From assembly GCA_020846005.1 (NCBI GenBank), contig JADLEQ010000007.1, positions 1 through 64,000 on the forward strand: DNA of 64,000 bases, written 5' to 3'. The position numbers and the translations under genes were made by a program. Source of the stretch: Polyangiaceae bacterium (GTDB lineage: Bacteria; Myxococcota_A; Polyangia; Polyangiales; Polyangiaceae). A model generated the notes under the pieces. It searched no databases, had not been told where the DNA came from, and was given only the letters and a program-made list of their open reading frames with translations. Positions 24,872 to 34,858 of this stretch are shown here, piece by piece; within the stretch, counting starts at the first letter, position 1; the number at the start of each line of letters is the position of its first letter.

Positions 24872-26914
24872 GTGCCGCCCCGAGACCCCAGCCTGGCCCG
24901 GCTCGCGCGCGCGGCGCGACGGGCGGGGTTGCGCAGCCGTCTCGGGGACTCCTGCCGCCGGCTGGGGCGCTGGCTCCCGTGGCCGCTGCTCCTGGCCCTG
25001 GGTGCGCTCACCTACGTGAAGGTGGCCCGCGCGTCGCTCGAGGTCGCCGAACCGCTCCTGCTCGCGTGCGCGGGCGCCCTCGCGCTGGTGGTGGGGGGCG
25101 CCGCCGCGGCCGGGCTCGGGCGGAGGCCTCCCCGGCACGGTGCGGCGCTGCTCGACCGTCACCACGCCCTCGAGGGGCGCGTCGCGAGCGCGCTCGAGTT
25201 TCGAGACGTCCCCGCGGATCGGCGGACGCCGCTCATGGAGCTGGCGATCGACGACGCGCTGGCCGTCGTCCGCGAGCTGTCGCCGCGCCGCGCGGTCCCG
25301 CTCCGGCTCCCACGCGAGGCGCCGCTGGTCGTGTGTCTCACGGCCGCGCTGGCGGGCGTGGCGCTCCTCGAGGTGCGGACGACTCGCGTCTTGCCCGCGG
25401 CGGCGGCGCGGATCGACCCGCTCGTCCTCACGGACGACGACCTCGAGCTCTTCCGCGACGCCTCGCGCGAGCTGGAGAAGGACACCCGCGATCCCGCGGT
25501 TCGCGCCGCCATCGGCCGCTTCAACCAGCTCCTCGAGGACGTGGCGGCGCGCCGTCTGGATCGCACCGAGGCGTTTCGCCGGCTGGCGGAGCTCGAGCGC
25601 GAGCTCGAGCAGGCGGCGGACGCGTCGCGCGAGGCGCGGAGCGAGGGGCTGTCGGCCGTGGCGCGCGAGCTCGAAGAGAGCGCGCTCGCGCGACCGATCG
25701 CGCGCGCGCTCCAGGAGAGGCGCTTGCGCGACGCGGAGCAGGCGCTGCGCGAGCTGGCGGAGAAGCTCGCGAAGCAGCGCGGGCCGCCGCCGACCCAGGC
25801 CGAGCTCGAGCGCCTCCGAGAGGCGGTGAAGCGCGCGAGCGAGGCGTCGACGCGCCGCCTGGAGGAGGCGACCGCCCGCGAGCAGAAGGCGAACGAGGAG
25901 AGGCAGCGCTTGCTCCGCAAGAAGCAGGACGGCAAGGCGACCCGCCAGGACGAGCGCGCGCTCGAGAAGAAGGAGCGCGAGCTCGAGCGTCTCGGTCGCG
26001 AGAAGCGCCGCGCGGAGCAGGCCAAGCGCGAGATGAGCCAGCTCGATCGCGAGCTCCAGCGCGCGGCCGAGGAGCTGATGAAGGATCTCGGGGCCGGCGC
26101 CGAGGCGCTCCGCCGAGGCGCCGAGGACTTGAACCGAATGGCCGAGGAGGAGATGAGCGACGCGGAGAAGCGCGCGCTGAAGAAGCGCATCGAGGAGCTC
26201 CGCGAGCTCCTGCGGCAGCAGGGGCAGGCGGGCCGCGAGCGCATCCGACAAATGCAGCGGTTCGCCGACAAGGCGCGTGGTCGCGCGGGCGCCGGTGAGT
26301 CGGGCGAGGGGGGGCAGGAGGCTCCGGGCCAGCCGGGCTCCGAGCCCGGAGAGGGCGAGCAGCCGGGGGAGGGCGAGGGCGGCGAGGGCAAGGGAGCGCG
26401 CGGCGAAGAGGGCCAGGAGGGGGAGGGGGAGGGAGCGTCGCCGGGGACGGGGAAGGGGAGTCACCCGGGGCGAGGCGCGGGCGAAGGTCCCGGGCAGCTC
26501 CGGATCGGGAGGGGGCCGGGCGGCAAGTCGCTACGGCTTGAGGGGCGTGGGGAGCGGCCCGGCGCTGGGAGCGAGGGCGGGCGCGCCGGCGGAGGGACCG
26601 AGCCGGGCCAGGGTTCCGGCCGCGGCGGCGACGACTGGGGTACCGGCGGCGGCGGGGATCCGCGCGGCGACGCGACGGAGGCGATCGGCGAGGCCCAGGA
26701 CGTGGCCGCCGCGGGCGTCGATACCGGGCGCGGCAAGGCCTCGAGCCAGGTGATCCGCGGCGCCGCGCAGCGCGGGTTCGTCGGGCGAGGCTACCGCAAG
26801 GTCTTCCGCGACTACCAACACGTCGCCGAGGAGCAGATGCGCGAGGACGACATCCCGCCCGGCTATCGCTTCTACGTGCAACGGTACTTCCAGCTCATCC
26901 GGCCGCGAGAGTGA
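24872..26914 (+). CDS. Membrane coiled-coil protein (DUF4175-like) of the MoxR operon
   Basis: A 680-residue protein of unknown biochemical role. It has three predicted transmembrane helices (about residues 30-48, 57-80 and 150-168), a long Glu/Arg/Lys coiled coil at about 195-470, a Gly/Glu-rich low-complexity region (471-610), and a conserved-looking end (GRGYRKVFRDYQHVAEEQ ... YVQRYFQLIRP). The architecture resembles DUF4175-type proteins that precede MoxR genes. GTG 24872 is the start; 79 bases separate it from moxR on the same strand. The coiled coil likely mediates assembly at the inner membrane. Confidence 0.65.
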   Translation: MPPRDPSLARLARAARRAGLRSRLGDSCRRLGRWLPWPLLLALGALTYVKVARASLEVAEPLLLACAGALALVVGGAAAAGLGRRPPRHGAALLDRHHALEGRVASALEFRDVPADRRTPLMELAIDDALAVVRELSPRRAVPLRLPREAPLVVCLTAALAGVALLEVRTTRVLPAAAARIDPLVLTDDDLELFRDASRELEKDTRDPAVRAAIGRFNQLLEDVAARRLDRTEAFRRLAELERELEQAADASREARSEGLSAVARELEESALARPIARALQERRLRDAEQALRELAEKLAKQRGPPPTQAELERLREAVKRASEASTRRLEEATAREQKANEERQRLLRKKQDGKATRQDERALEKKERELERLGREKRRAEQAKREMSQLDRELQRAAEELMKDLGAGAEALRRGAEDLNRMAEEEMSDAEKRALKKRIEELRELLRQQGQAGRERIRQMQRFADKARGRAGAGESGEGGQEAPGQPGSEPGEGEQPGEGEGGEGKGARGEEGQEGEGEGASPGTGKGSHPGRGAGEGPGQLRIGRGPGGKSLRLEGRGERPGAGSEGGRAGGGTEPGQGSGRGGDDWGTGGGGDPRGDATEAIGEAQDVAAAGVDTGRGKASSQVIRGAAQRGFVGRGYRKVFRDYQHVAEEQMREDDIPPGYRFYVQRYFQLIRPRE

Positions 26915-26993
26915 ACTCGCGCCGCGCCTCCCCGCGCAACGGCGCGCCTGCCGTGCCCCACCGCTCCCGACCCATCCCCAGGAGATCCCCCCG

Positions 26994-27995
26994 ATGACGG
27001 ACAAGACGAGCGAGCGCGTAGAGGTCGAGCATTTCGAGCGCGCGGTGGGCGCCCTGCGCGAGGAGGTCGGCGTCGCCGTGGTCGGGCAGCGCGAGGTCGT
27101 CGACGGTGTGATCACCTGCATGCTGGCCGGCTCGCACGCGCTGCTCGAGGGCGTGCCTGGGCTCGGCAAGACGCTCCTCGTGCGCACGCTCGCGCAGGCA
27201 GTCGGCCTCACGTTCTCACGGGTGCAGTTCACCCCGGACCTGATGCCCGCCGACATCCTCGGGACGACGGTCATCGAGGAGACGCCGGGGGGGCGCCCGA
27301 CCTTCGAGTTCCGCAGGGGCCCGATCTTCGCCCACGTGGTGCTCGCCGACGAGGTGAACCGCGCGACGCCGAAGACCCAGAGCGCGCTGCTCGAGGCGAT
27401 GCAGGAGCACAGCGTGACGATCGGGCGCACGACCCACCGCATGGAGGAGCCGTATTTCGTGCTGGCGACGCAGAACCCGCTCGAGATGGAGGGGACGTAC
27501 CCCCTCCCCGAGGCGCAGCTCGATCGCTTCTTCCTCAAGCTCCAGGTCCCGTTCCCCACGCGCGAGGAGCTGCTCCGGATCGTGCAGCTCACGACCGGCG
27601 AGTCCCAGCGCCTGCCGCGTGAGGTGGTCACGCGCGACGACGTGCTCCGCATGCAAGCGCTCGTCCGCCGCGTGCCCGTCGCCGATCCGGTGAGCGACTA
27701 CGCCATCCGCCTCGTGCTCGGCACGCACCCCGATCAGGCGCTCGCCACCGACAAGGTCCGGCGCTTCGTGCGCTCGGGCGCGTCACCGCGCGGCGCCCAG
27801 GCGCTGCTGCTCGGCGCGAAGATCCGGGCGCTGTTCGCCGGGCGCTTCGCGGCGGCGATCGACGACGTGAGGGCGGTCGCGCCCGCCGCGCTCCGCCACC
27901 GGGTGCTCCTCTCCTTCGAGGGCGAGGCCGAGGGCGTGAAGACGGACGAGGTGATCGGCGAGCTGCTCGCCCGGCTGCCGGAGACGGCGAAGTGA
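26994..27995 (+). CDS. moxR: MoxR-family AAA+ ATPase
   Basis: A 333-residue AAA+ ATPase of the MoxR group, chaperone-like enzymes that remodel or insert proteins in complexes with vWA proteins. Walker A is GVPGLGKT (53-60), Walker B VVLADE (115-120), sensor/arginine motifs follow (ATQNP, RAL). The start at ATG 26994 is preceded by an AGGAGATCCCCCCG region. In MoxR systems a MoxR protein, a DUF58 protein and vWA proteins are co-encoded, as here, and act on periplasmic or membrane targets; the substrate is unknown. Confidence 0.95.
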   Translation: MTDKTSERVEVEHFERAVGALREEVGVAVVGQREVVDGVITCMLAGSHALLEGVPGLGKTLLVRTLAQAVGLTFSRVQFTPDLMPADILGTTVIEETPGGRPTFEFRRGPIFAHVVLADEVNRATPKTQSALLEAMQEHSVTIGRTTHRMEEPYFVLATQNPLEMEGTYPLPEAQLDRFFLKLQVPFPTREELLRIVQLTTGESQRLPREVVTRDDVLRMQALVRRVPVADPVSDYAIRLVLGTHPDQALATDKVRRFVRSGASPRGAQALLLGAKIRALFAGRFAAAIDDVRAVAPAALRHRVLLSFEGEAEGVKTDEVIGELLARLPETAK

Positions 27996-28033
27996 TCGCG
28001 GGCGCGCGGGGGCCGCGCCGCGGGCGCCGCTGA

Positions 28034-28972
28034 ATGGCCTGGCTCGACCTGCTCCGCCGGCGGCGGCGTCCCTCCAGCCGCGAGCGGCCCGAGGCCGCCG
28101 CGCTGTTCGACGACGACTTCCAGCGTCGGCTCGAGTCGCTGGCGCTCGTCAGCCGGCGGGTGTTCGCGGGGCGGCTGCGCGCGGAGCGCCGCACGCGGAA
28201 GAAGGGCAGCGGCGTCGAGTTCGCCGATCACCGCGACTACGTCCCGGGCGACGACTTCCGCGCCGTCGACTGGAACGTGTACCAGCGCTTCGGGCGGCTG
28301 CTCGTGCGCCTGCACGAGGAGGAGGAGGATCTCTCGATCCACCTCCTCCTCGATCGCTCGGAGAGCATGGGGTTCGGCGGTGGGAAGAAGCTCGCGCAGG
28401 CCAAGCGCCTCGTCGCCGCGCTGGCGTATGTCGGCCTCGCCCACCTCGATCGCGTGGGGATCGTGGCGCTCGACGACCGAGTGGCCCGCCAGCTCCCACC
28501 GACGCGCGGGAAGGGCCGCATCTTCCGGGTGTTCCGCTTCCTCGCCGGGATCGAGGCGGGCGGGCGCACCGACCTCGGCGAGGCGCTCCGCACGTTCGTC
28601 GCCCAGCACCGTCGCCGCGGTCTCGCCGTGCTCGTGAGCGACCTCTACGATCCAGCCGGGTTCGAGCGCGGCATCAACACGCTTCGCTACCACGGCTTCG
28701 AGCCGTACGTCCTCCACGTCGTCGACCGCGCGGACGCTCGGCCCGACGTGAGCGGCGACGTGCGCGTGCAGGACTGCGAGACGGGGGACGAACGCGAGGT
28801 GACCGTCACCGCGCCGCTGCTCGAGAAGCTGGGGCGGGCGTGGGTCGACTACCAGGCCGAGATCGCGCACTTCTGCCTCGCTCACCGCGTGCCGTACCTC
28901 GTCGCCGACGCGGACCTGCCGTTCGACGAGATCGTGCTGCGCGTGCTCCGCCGCGGGGGATTCCTGAGGTGA
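28034..28972 (+). CDS. DUF58 domain protein (vWA-related)
   Basis: A 312-residue protein of the DUF58 family that routinely sits next to moxR. It has the family core (GSGVEFADHRDYVPGDDFRAVDWN) and a vWA-like metal site (LLDRSESM, DxSxS form). Family members are thought to act with MoxR as adaptors or inserted metal-ion-dependent adhesion domains; this is not proved. It starts 38 bases after moxR with ATG 28034 and overlaps the next gene (GTGA). Confidence 0.9.
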   Translation: MAWLDLLRRRRRPSSRERPEAAALFDDDFQRRLESLALVSRRVFAGRLRAERRTRKKGSGVEFADHRDYVPGDDFRAVDWNVYQRFGRLLVRLHEEEEDLSIHLLLDRSESMGFGGGKKLAQAKRLVAALAYVGLAHLDRVGIVALDDRVARQLPPTRGKGRIFRVFRFLAGIEAGGRTDLGEALRTFVAQHRRRGLAVLVSDLYDPAGFERGINTLRYHGFEPYVLHVVDRADARPDVSGDVRVQDCETGDEREVTVTAPLLEKLGRAWVDYQAEIAHFCLAHRVPYLVADADLPFDEIVLRVLRRGGFLR

Positions 28973-30852
28973 CGCTGCTCGGGCTGCCGCTGGCGACCCT
29001 CCTGGCGGTAGGAGGCGCGGTCGCGGCCGCCACCGTGGCGCTCTACCTCCTGAAGCTCCGGCGTCGGCCGGTGGCGGTGCCGTTCTCCCGGCTCTGGGAG
29101 CGCGTGCTCCGCGACCGCGAGGCGACCTCGCTCTTCTCGGCGCTGAAGCGCCTGCTCTCGCTGCTGCTCCAGCTCGTGCTGGTCGCGCTCGTCGTCCTGG
29201 CCCTCGGCGATCCGCGCCCGGTGACGCGGGTCGAGGAGGGGCGCAGCGTCGTCGTCCTGGTCGACGCGAGCGCCTCGATGAAGGCGACCGACGTGGCGCC
29301 GTCGAGGATGGGGGCTGCGCGCGAGCAGGTGGGGCGCATGGCGCGCGCGCTCGGCGCCGCCGATCGCATGGCGATCGTGAAGATGGACGCATCGGTACGG
29401 CCGCTCGGCGCGCTCACGGGCGACGTCGCGGCGCTCGAGGCGGCGCTCGAGGAGCTCCGCGCGAGCGACACCCGCGCCGATCTCCGGCAGGGCCTCCGGC
29501 TCGCCCTCGACGCCCTGCGCGACGAGCCGCGCCCCGAGATCGTCGTGGTGAGCGATGGCGCGCTCGGTGACGTGACGCGCGCGGCGAGCGGGCTCGACCT
29601 CGGTCGCGCGGCGGTGTCGTTCGTCCCCATCGGCACCTCCGCGGACAACCTGGCGATCTCCGCCTTCAGCGTGCGGCGCTACCCGCTCGACAAGTCACGC
29701 TACGAGGTGATGCTCGAGGTCGCCAACCTCTCGAACGAGGCGGCGGACGTCGAGCTCACGCTCCTCGGCGATGGCGCGGTGGTCGAGATGACGCGGCTGC
29801 GCGTCGAGGCGGGCGAGCGCCACCCGCGGTTCCTGCGCGACCTCGCCGGCGCCAGCCGGACCCTCGAGGCCGTGATCCGTCGGGTGGATGGCGGGGCCGA
29901 CCACCTCCCGGCGGACGACCGCGCCTACGCGCTCCTCCCGGAGCGGAGGCGGGCGCGGGTGTGCGCGGTCACGAGCGGCAACAACTACCTCGAGGCGGCG
30001 CTGCTGCTCGACGAATACCTGGAGGTGACGATCGTCGCGCCGTCGCGCTACCCGCCCGCGGGGAGGTTCGACGTGACCGTCTTCGACGGCGTCGCGCCGC
30101 CCCTCGCGCCCGGCGGAGGCGGGGCTCTCTACCTGGGGATCCCCGAGTCGGGCGGGCCCGTGAGACGCGGCAAGGCGCTCGCCATGGTCGGCTTCGATCG
30201 TTGGGACGAGCGCAGCCCGCTCACGCGCTTCCTCCAGGGGTTCGGGGACGTGCAGGTAGCGCGCGGGCACGCGCTGGTCCCCGAGAAGGCGGATCGGGTC
30301 GTCGCCGCGAGCGAGCAGGGAGCGCTCCTCGTTGCAGGCCGGCGCGACGGCCGCCGCTTCGTCGCGCTCGGCTTCGACCCGAACGACAGCGATCTGGTGC
30401 TGCGCCCAGCCTGGCCGCTCTTCGTCCTGAACGTCGTGGACGATTTCGTCGAGGAGGACACCTCCTACGTCTCCTCCTTCCGAACCGGCGAGGTGTGGCG
30501 CGTGCCCGTGCCTGGAGACGCGCGCAGCGCGACGCTGCTCTCCCCGGACGGCGGCCGATCGATCGTACCGGTGCAGGAGGGGAGGGCGGTCCTGCGCGGC
30601 GAGGCGGCCGGCTTCCACGAGGTGGTGGCCGGCGAGGGCGGGGCGCCGGTGCGCTTCGCCGCCAACCTGGTCGACCTCGAGGAGAGCCGGATCGAGCCGG
30701 GGAAGGAGCTCGCGGTCGGCGCGGCGCCCGCGCCGCCGCCCGCGCCCTTCGAGGCGGGGATGCGACGCGAGCTGTGGCTCTTGCTCGTCCTGGTCGCCCT
30801 CGCGCTCTCGGTGATCGAGTGGGTGACGTACCACCGGAGGGTCACGGTGTGA
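28969..30852 (+). CDS. BatA-like vWA membrane protein
   Basis: A 627-residue inner-membrane protein. Two N-terminal hydrophobic segments (TLLAVGGAVAAATVALYLL and LLLQLVLVALVVLALG) come first, then a vWA domain with MIDAS DASAS (Asp99-Ser101-Ser103), then a long periplasmic region with repeated beta-rich segments, and a C-terminal transmembrane helix (LWLLLVLVALALSVIEWV). This is the BatA-type layout of Bat/MoxR operons, in which vWA domains bind partner proteins. GTG 28969 overlaps the DUF58 stop. It is translationally coupled to the next vWA gene as well (overlap at 30849). Confidence 0.85.
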   Translation: MTLLGLPLATLLAVGGAVAAATVALYLLKLRRRPVAVPFSRLWERVLRDREATSLFSALKRLLSLLLQLVLVALVVLALGDPRPVTRVEEGRSVVVLVDASASMKATDVAPSRMGAAREQVGRMARALGAADRMAIVKMDASVRPLGALTGDVAALEAALEELRASDTRADLRQGLRLALDALRDEPRPEIVVVSDGALGDVTRAASGLDLGRAAVSFVPIGTSADNLAISAFSVRRYPLDKSRYEVMLEVANLSNEAADVELTLLGDGAVVEMTRLRVEAGERHPRFLRDLAGASRTLEAVIRRVDGGADHLPADDRAYALLPERRRARVCAVTSGNNYLEAALLLDEYLEVTIVAPSRYPPAGRFDVTVFDGVAPPLAPGGGGALYLGIPESGGPVRRGKALAMVGFDRWDERSPLTRFLQGFGDVQVARGHALVPEKADRVVAASEQGALLVAGRRDGRRFVALGFDPNDSDLVLRPAWPLFVLNVVDDFVEEDTSYVSSFRTGEVWRVPVPGDARSATLLSPDGGRSIVPVQEGRAVLRGEAAGFHEVVAGEGGAPVRFAANLVDLEESRIEPGKELAVGAAPAPPPAPFEAGMRRELWLLLVLVALALSVIEWVTYHRRVTV

Positions 30853-33623
30853 GCCCGCGGTGGGCGCGCTGGGGGTGGTGGGCGCTCGCGGCGCTGGTCG
30901 GCGCGGCGATCGCGTTCGCGCTCCATCGGTGGGTGCTGGCCGCGCCGCCGGGCACCTTCGTGTGGACGATCCAGGGCAGGAGGCACGAGCTCGTTGAGCC
31001 GCGCGCGCTCGCGCTGCTGCTCGTCGTGCCGGTGCTCGTGCTCGCGCTCGGCCGTTCTCTCGCCGATCTCCCGTGGCAGCAGCGGGCGCTGGCGCTGCTC
31101 CTGCGTGTGGCGTTCCTCGCGCTCCTCGCGCTCGCCCTCGGGCGCCTCGTGCGCGCCACCGACACGCGGAAGGTTGCGACGGTCGTGCTCGTCGACGTGA
31201 GCGACTCGGTGACCGACCCGGCCATCGAGGACGCCCGTGAGCTGCTCCAGCGGCTGTGGGCGGCGCGGGGCGCGGAGGACACGCTGCGGCTCGTGACGTT
31301 CGCCGAGCGCGCCCGCCGGGTGGAGCTGCAGGCGATCGACGGCCGGCTCGTGGTGCCGGAGGTCGTGGCGCTGCGGCACGCGCCCGATCCGACCCGATCC
31401 GGCGAGCGGCCCGGCGCGGCGAGCGATCTCGGCGCGGCGCTCGCGCTCGGCTGGGCGGTGCTGCCGCCGGGGTACCTGCCGCGCGTCGTGCTCGCGAGCG
31501 ACGGCGTCGAGACCCAGGGGAACCTGCTCGGCGAGGCGTCGCGCGCCCGGCGCCTCGCGGCGCGGCTGTTCGCCGCGCCGTACCGGCGGCCACCGCCCGG
31601 CGAGGTGGCGATCCAGCGCGTCCGCGCGCCGGCCAAGGTCCGCATCGGCGAGGTGTTCGAGCTGGTCGCCACGGTGTACGCGAGCCGCCCCACCCGCGCG
31701 CGGGCGCGTCTCCGCCAGGGCGAGGCGCTGAACGGCCTCGACGGCCTGCGCGACCTCGAGCTGAAGCCCGGCACCCAGGACGTCGCGTTTCGCAGCGTGG
31801 TGCGCGTGGGCGGCGAGGTCACGTACGATCTCAAGCTCGAGCCGCTCGGCGACGACGCCTTCGCGGCCAACAACCGGTGGTCCGTGTCGCTCGACGTACC
31901 GGGCCGCCCCGTCGTGCTCTACGTCGCCGGGCGGCCGGAGCGCGCGCGGAGCTTCACGAGCGCGCTCGCCGCCCAGGAGCTGGAGGTCGACGTCCGCGGG
32001 CCCTCCGCCTTCCCGGGCTCGCTCCGCGAGCTCGAGCGGTACGACTTCGTCGTCCTCTCCGACGTGCCCCGCGAGGCCGTGAGCCTCGGCAGCCAGGCGC
32101 TCCTCGAGCAGTGGGTGAGAGATCTCGGCGGCGGGTTCCTCATGGCGGGGGGCGCGAGCGGCTTCGGCCTGGGCGGCTGGGGCGGCTCGCCCCTCGAGAA
32201 GATCCTGCCCGTGCGCATGGACGTGGACCGTCGCAAGGACCAGCCCGGGGTCGCGCTGATGCTGGTGATCGATCGTTCGGGGTCGATGTCCGGCTTGCCG
32301 ATGGAGATGGCGAAGGCGGCCTGCCGAGCGACCGTCGGCACGCTCGAGGGCGACGATCTCGTCGGCGTGATCGCGTTCGATTCCTCGCCGACCCGCTACG
32401 TGAAGCTGCAGCCCGCGCGCTACCGCAACCGCATCCAGAACGACATCGCCCGCATCCAGCCCGGCGGGGGGACGGAGATCTTCTCGGCGCTCGATCAGGC
32501 GTACCAGGATCTCGCGGGCGCCGAGGCGCGCCGCAAGCACGCCATCCTCCTGACGGACGGCCGCGCCCCGGTGCAGGGGCTCCGCGACATCGTGCAGGCG
32601 ATGCAGGCGGAGTCGATCACGCTCACGACCGTCGGGCTGGGCGAGGGGACCGACCAGGCGCTGCTCCGCTCGCTCGCCGATCTGGGCGGCGGGCGCTTCC
32701 ACTTCGTCCCCGATCCGAGCGCGTTGCCGCGCATCTTCACCCGGGAGACGGAGCTCATCGCCCGCCAGGCCGCGGTAGAGGAGTGGTTCCCGGTCGAGCA
32801 GACGAGCCCCGCCGACTACCTGCGCGGGATCTCGATCGCGGGCGCCCCGCTCCTCCACGGGTACGTCGCGACGCAGCTGAAGCCGGCGCCCGCGCAGCAG
32901 ATCCTCGCGAGCGACCGCGGGGAGCCGATCCTGGCGGATACCCGAGTGGGGCTAGGCCGCACGCTCGCGTGGACGAGCGACCTGGAGAACCTCTGGGCGG
33001 GCGACTGGGCGCGATGGTCGCAGTGGAGCAAGCTGTGGGGCCAGGTCGTGCGGGAGACCATGCGGAAGAAGCACCGCAAGGAGCTCGGCATGCAGGCCGA
33101 GGTGGTCGGCGGCAAGGTGCGGGCGGTCGTCGACGCGTTCACCGTCGACGAGCGCTTCGACAACGACCTCGTGTCGAAGCTGGTCGTCGTCGGGCCCGCG
33201 CCGGGCAAGCAACAGCGCGAGGTGCCGATGCGGCAGACGGCCCCGGGGCGCTACGAGGCGGAGCTGGCCCTCGACGCCTACGGGTCGTTCACGCTGCGAG
33301 CCGACCACTCCCGGCGGACGGCGGACGGTGGGCTCGCGCCCGCGGGCGTCTCGTACGGCCAGGTGAGCCAGCCGTACCCGCTCGAGTATGCGCGGTTCGA
33401 GCCCGATCTCGAGCTGCTCGAGCGGTTCGCGCTGGCGGGCGGGGGCGCGGTGGATCCGGCGCCCGAGGCCGTGTTCGACCCACGCGACGAGCGACTGACG
33501 GCGTACGAGCCGCTCTTCGGGCGGTTCCTGCTCGCCGCGCTCGGGGTGTTCGTGGTCGACCTCCTCGTGCGGCGAGTCCGCCTCTTCGATCGCGGCTTCC
33601 GCCCGCGAGCGAGCGGGCGCTAG
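30849..33623 (+). CDS. Large membrane protein with two vWA domains and a GATase-like domain
   Basis: A 924-residue protein with an unusual layout. N-terminal transmembrane helices (residues 8-28, and about 50-65 and 75-95) precede a first vWA domain (DVSDS, Asp116-Ser118-Ser120). Residues about 350-460 resemble a class I glutamine amidotransferase-like fold (VVLYVAGRPERA, YDFVVLSDVPREAV, GGGFLMAGGASGFGLGGWG) without its catalytic triad in view, and a second vWA domain follows (DRSGSMSG, Asp475-Ser477-Ser479). A beta-rich tail ends in a C-terminal helix (LLAALGVFVVDLLVRR). It overlaps the upstream vWA gene by 4 bases and closes the operon. Confidence 0.8.
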   Translation: MSPRWARWGWWALAALVGAAIAFALHRWVLAAPPGTFVWTIQGRRHELVEPRALALLLVVPVLVLALGRSLADLPWQQRALALLLRVAFLALLALALGRLVRATDTRKVATVVLVDVSDSVTDPAIEDARELLQRLWAARGAEDTLRLVTFAERARRVELQAIDGRLVVPEVVALRHAPDPTRSGERPGAASDLGAALALGWAVLPPGYLPRVVLASDGVETQGNLLGEASRARRLAARLFAAPYRRPPPGEVAIQRVRAPAKVRIGEVFELVATVYASRPTRARARLRQGEALNGLDGLRDLELKPGTQDVAFRSVVRVGGEVTYDLKLEPLGDDAFAANNRWSVSLDVPGRPVVLYVAGRPERARSFTSALAAQELEVDVRGPSAFPGSLRELERYDFVVLSDVPREAVSLGSQALLEQWVRDLGGGFLMAGGASGFGLGGWGGSPLEKILPVRMDVDRRKDQPGVALMLVIDRSGSMSGLPMEMAKAACRATVGTLEGDDLVGVIAFDSSPTRYVKLQPARYRNRIQNDIARIQPGGGTEIFSALDQAYQDLAGAEARRKHAILLTDGRAPVQGLRDIVQAMQAESITLTTVGLGEGTDQALLRSLADLGGGRFHFVPDPSALPRIFTRETELIARQAAVEEWFPVEQTSPADYLRGISIAGAPLLHGYVATQLKPAPAQQILASDRGEPILADTRVGLGRTLAWTSDLENLWAGDWARWSQWSKLWGQVVRETMRKKHRKELGMQAEVVGGKVRAVVDAFTVDERFDNDLVSKLVVVGPAPGKQQREVPMRQTAPGRYEAELALDAYGSFTLRADHSRRTADGGLAPAGVSYGQVSQPYPLEYARFEPDLELLERFALAGGGAVDPAPEAVFDPRDERLTAYEPLFGRFLLAALGVFVVDLLVRRVRLFDRGFRPRASGR

Positions 33624-33948
33624 GCGCGGGCGGGGACGAGAGGCGCCAGGGGAGCCGTGGCTGTGCGCGCGCCGGCTGGCCGCCGCGGGCGCGCCGCGGG
33701 TCCTGCACGTGCGTCTCGACGGCGAGGAAGCGGTGGGACTTGGGCGCTGGGCTCGGCGCGAGCCAGCTCGCGGCGGGACAGAGCGCCATCCGCGCGCGGG
33801 CGGGAGCGGCGGGATCGTGATTCACCGCCGCAAGAGCGGCTCGTGCTCAGCGTCGACCATTCTCGCCGGTCGGCGGCGACCACGCTCGCCGGTCGGCGCG
33901 GTGCCGTGGCCGGGGGGGGCGTCGGTCGCAGCCCCCCCGACCTCTACC
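33624..33948. other. Convergent intergenic region, 325 bases, no gene recognised
   Basis: This stretch lies between the last vWA gene (plus) and arsM (minus). Open frames cross it on both strands, but their products (for example one reading PRVLHVRLDGEEAVGLGRW) match no family I know and look like frame-shadow composition. Two copies of CTCGCCGGTCGGCG occur near 33862 and 33885. No terminator hairpin with a T run is evident. Confidence 0.6.
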
Positions 33949-34764
33949 TCAGCCGCAGCACGACGGGCCGCAGCAGGACGCTGCGCCCGGCTTCACGGCC
34001 TCGATCGTCGCCGAGGCGACGTAGTCCTCGATGCCCGAGCCGGGGAGCCACTCGCGGATGAAGTCGCGGCTCTCCTCGCGCACGCCGACGGCGACGCCCT
34101 CGAAGCCGGCGTCCTTGAGCATCGAGCGCACGGACTCGACGGTGGCGGCGCCGGACACACAGCCGGTGAGCGCCGCCACGTCGGCCTCGACGGCCTCGGG
34201 CAGCGGCCGCAGCTTGACCACGTCCGAGATCGCGAGGCGACCGCCGGGCTTGAGCACCCGGAAGGCGTCGCGGAAGACCGCGCCCTTGTCGGGACTCAGG
34301 TTGATCACGCAGTTCGACAGGATGACGTCGACCGTCTCGTTCGGCACGGGCAGGTGCTCGATCTCCCCGAGCCGGAAGTCCACGTTCGTCGCGCCGACGC
34401 GGCGGGCGTTCGCGCGCGCCTTCGTCACCATGTCCGGCGTCATGTCGACGCCGATGACGCGCCCCTCGGGGCCGACCTGCCGCGCCGCGAGGAAGCAGTC
34501 GAAGCCCGCGCCCGCGCCGAGGTCGAGGACCGTCTCGCCCGCCCTCAGCGCTGCGATGGCCTGCGGATTGCCGCACCCGAGCCCGAGGTTCGCGCCCTCG
34601 GGCACCGCGGCGAGCTCCTCGCTCGAGTAGCCGAGGAGGAGGCTCACGTCGGGCTGGCTCCCACCGCAGCAGCTCGGGCCGCAGCTGGGCGCAGCCGCGC
34701 GCGCCACTCTTCCGTACTGCTCGCGCACCGCGGCGCGCACTTCGTCTTCGCTTCGGTCGGTCAT
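33949..34764 (-). CDS. arsM: Arsenite S-adenosylmethionine methyltransferase
   Basis: ArsM methylates As(III) to methylated arsenicals using S-adenosylmethionine in the cytoplasm. The 271-residue protein has the SAM motif [11 protein letters not shown] (79-89) and the cysteines expected for As(III) binding: Cys64 (GLGCGN), Cys152 (NCVIN) and Cys202 (TGCVSG), with Cys90 adjacent to the SAM motif. Extra Cys-rich clusters sit at both ends: SCGPSCC at residues 27-33 and CCGPSCC at 264-270, which may help capture metalloid. It lies 94 bases downstream of arsR in the same direction, so they are likely one operon induced by arsenite. Confidence 0.92.
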   Translation of the reverse strand: MTDRSEDEVRAAVREQYGRVARAAAPSCGPSCCGGSQPDVSLLLGYSSEELAAVPEGANLGLGCGNPQAIAALRAGETVLDLGAGAGFDCFLAARQVGPEGRVIGVDMTPDMVTKARANARRVGATNVDFRLGEIEHLPVPNETVDVILSNCVINLSPDKGAVFRDAFRVLKPGGRLAISDVVKLRPLPEAVEADVAALTGCVSGAATVESVRSMLKDAGFEGVAVGVREESRDFIREWLPGSGIEDYVASATIEAVKPGAASCCGPSCCG

Positions 34765-34858
34765 CTCGTCGTGCTCCTGGTCTCGGTTCGGGTTCGCTCG
34801 GGTCGAGGCGTCGGGGCGCGATCCATCGCGCTCCAACGATGGAGATGCTGGGGCCAGC

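Noticed and set aside
33640-33948. Open frame between the last vWA gene and arsM with PRVLHVRLDGEEAVGLGRW
   Set aside because: No start with a ribosome site and no family match; composition fits non-coding GC-rich sequence, so it is left as intergenic.
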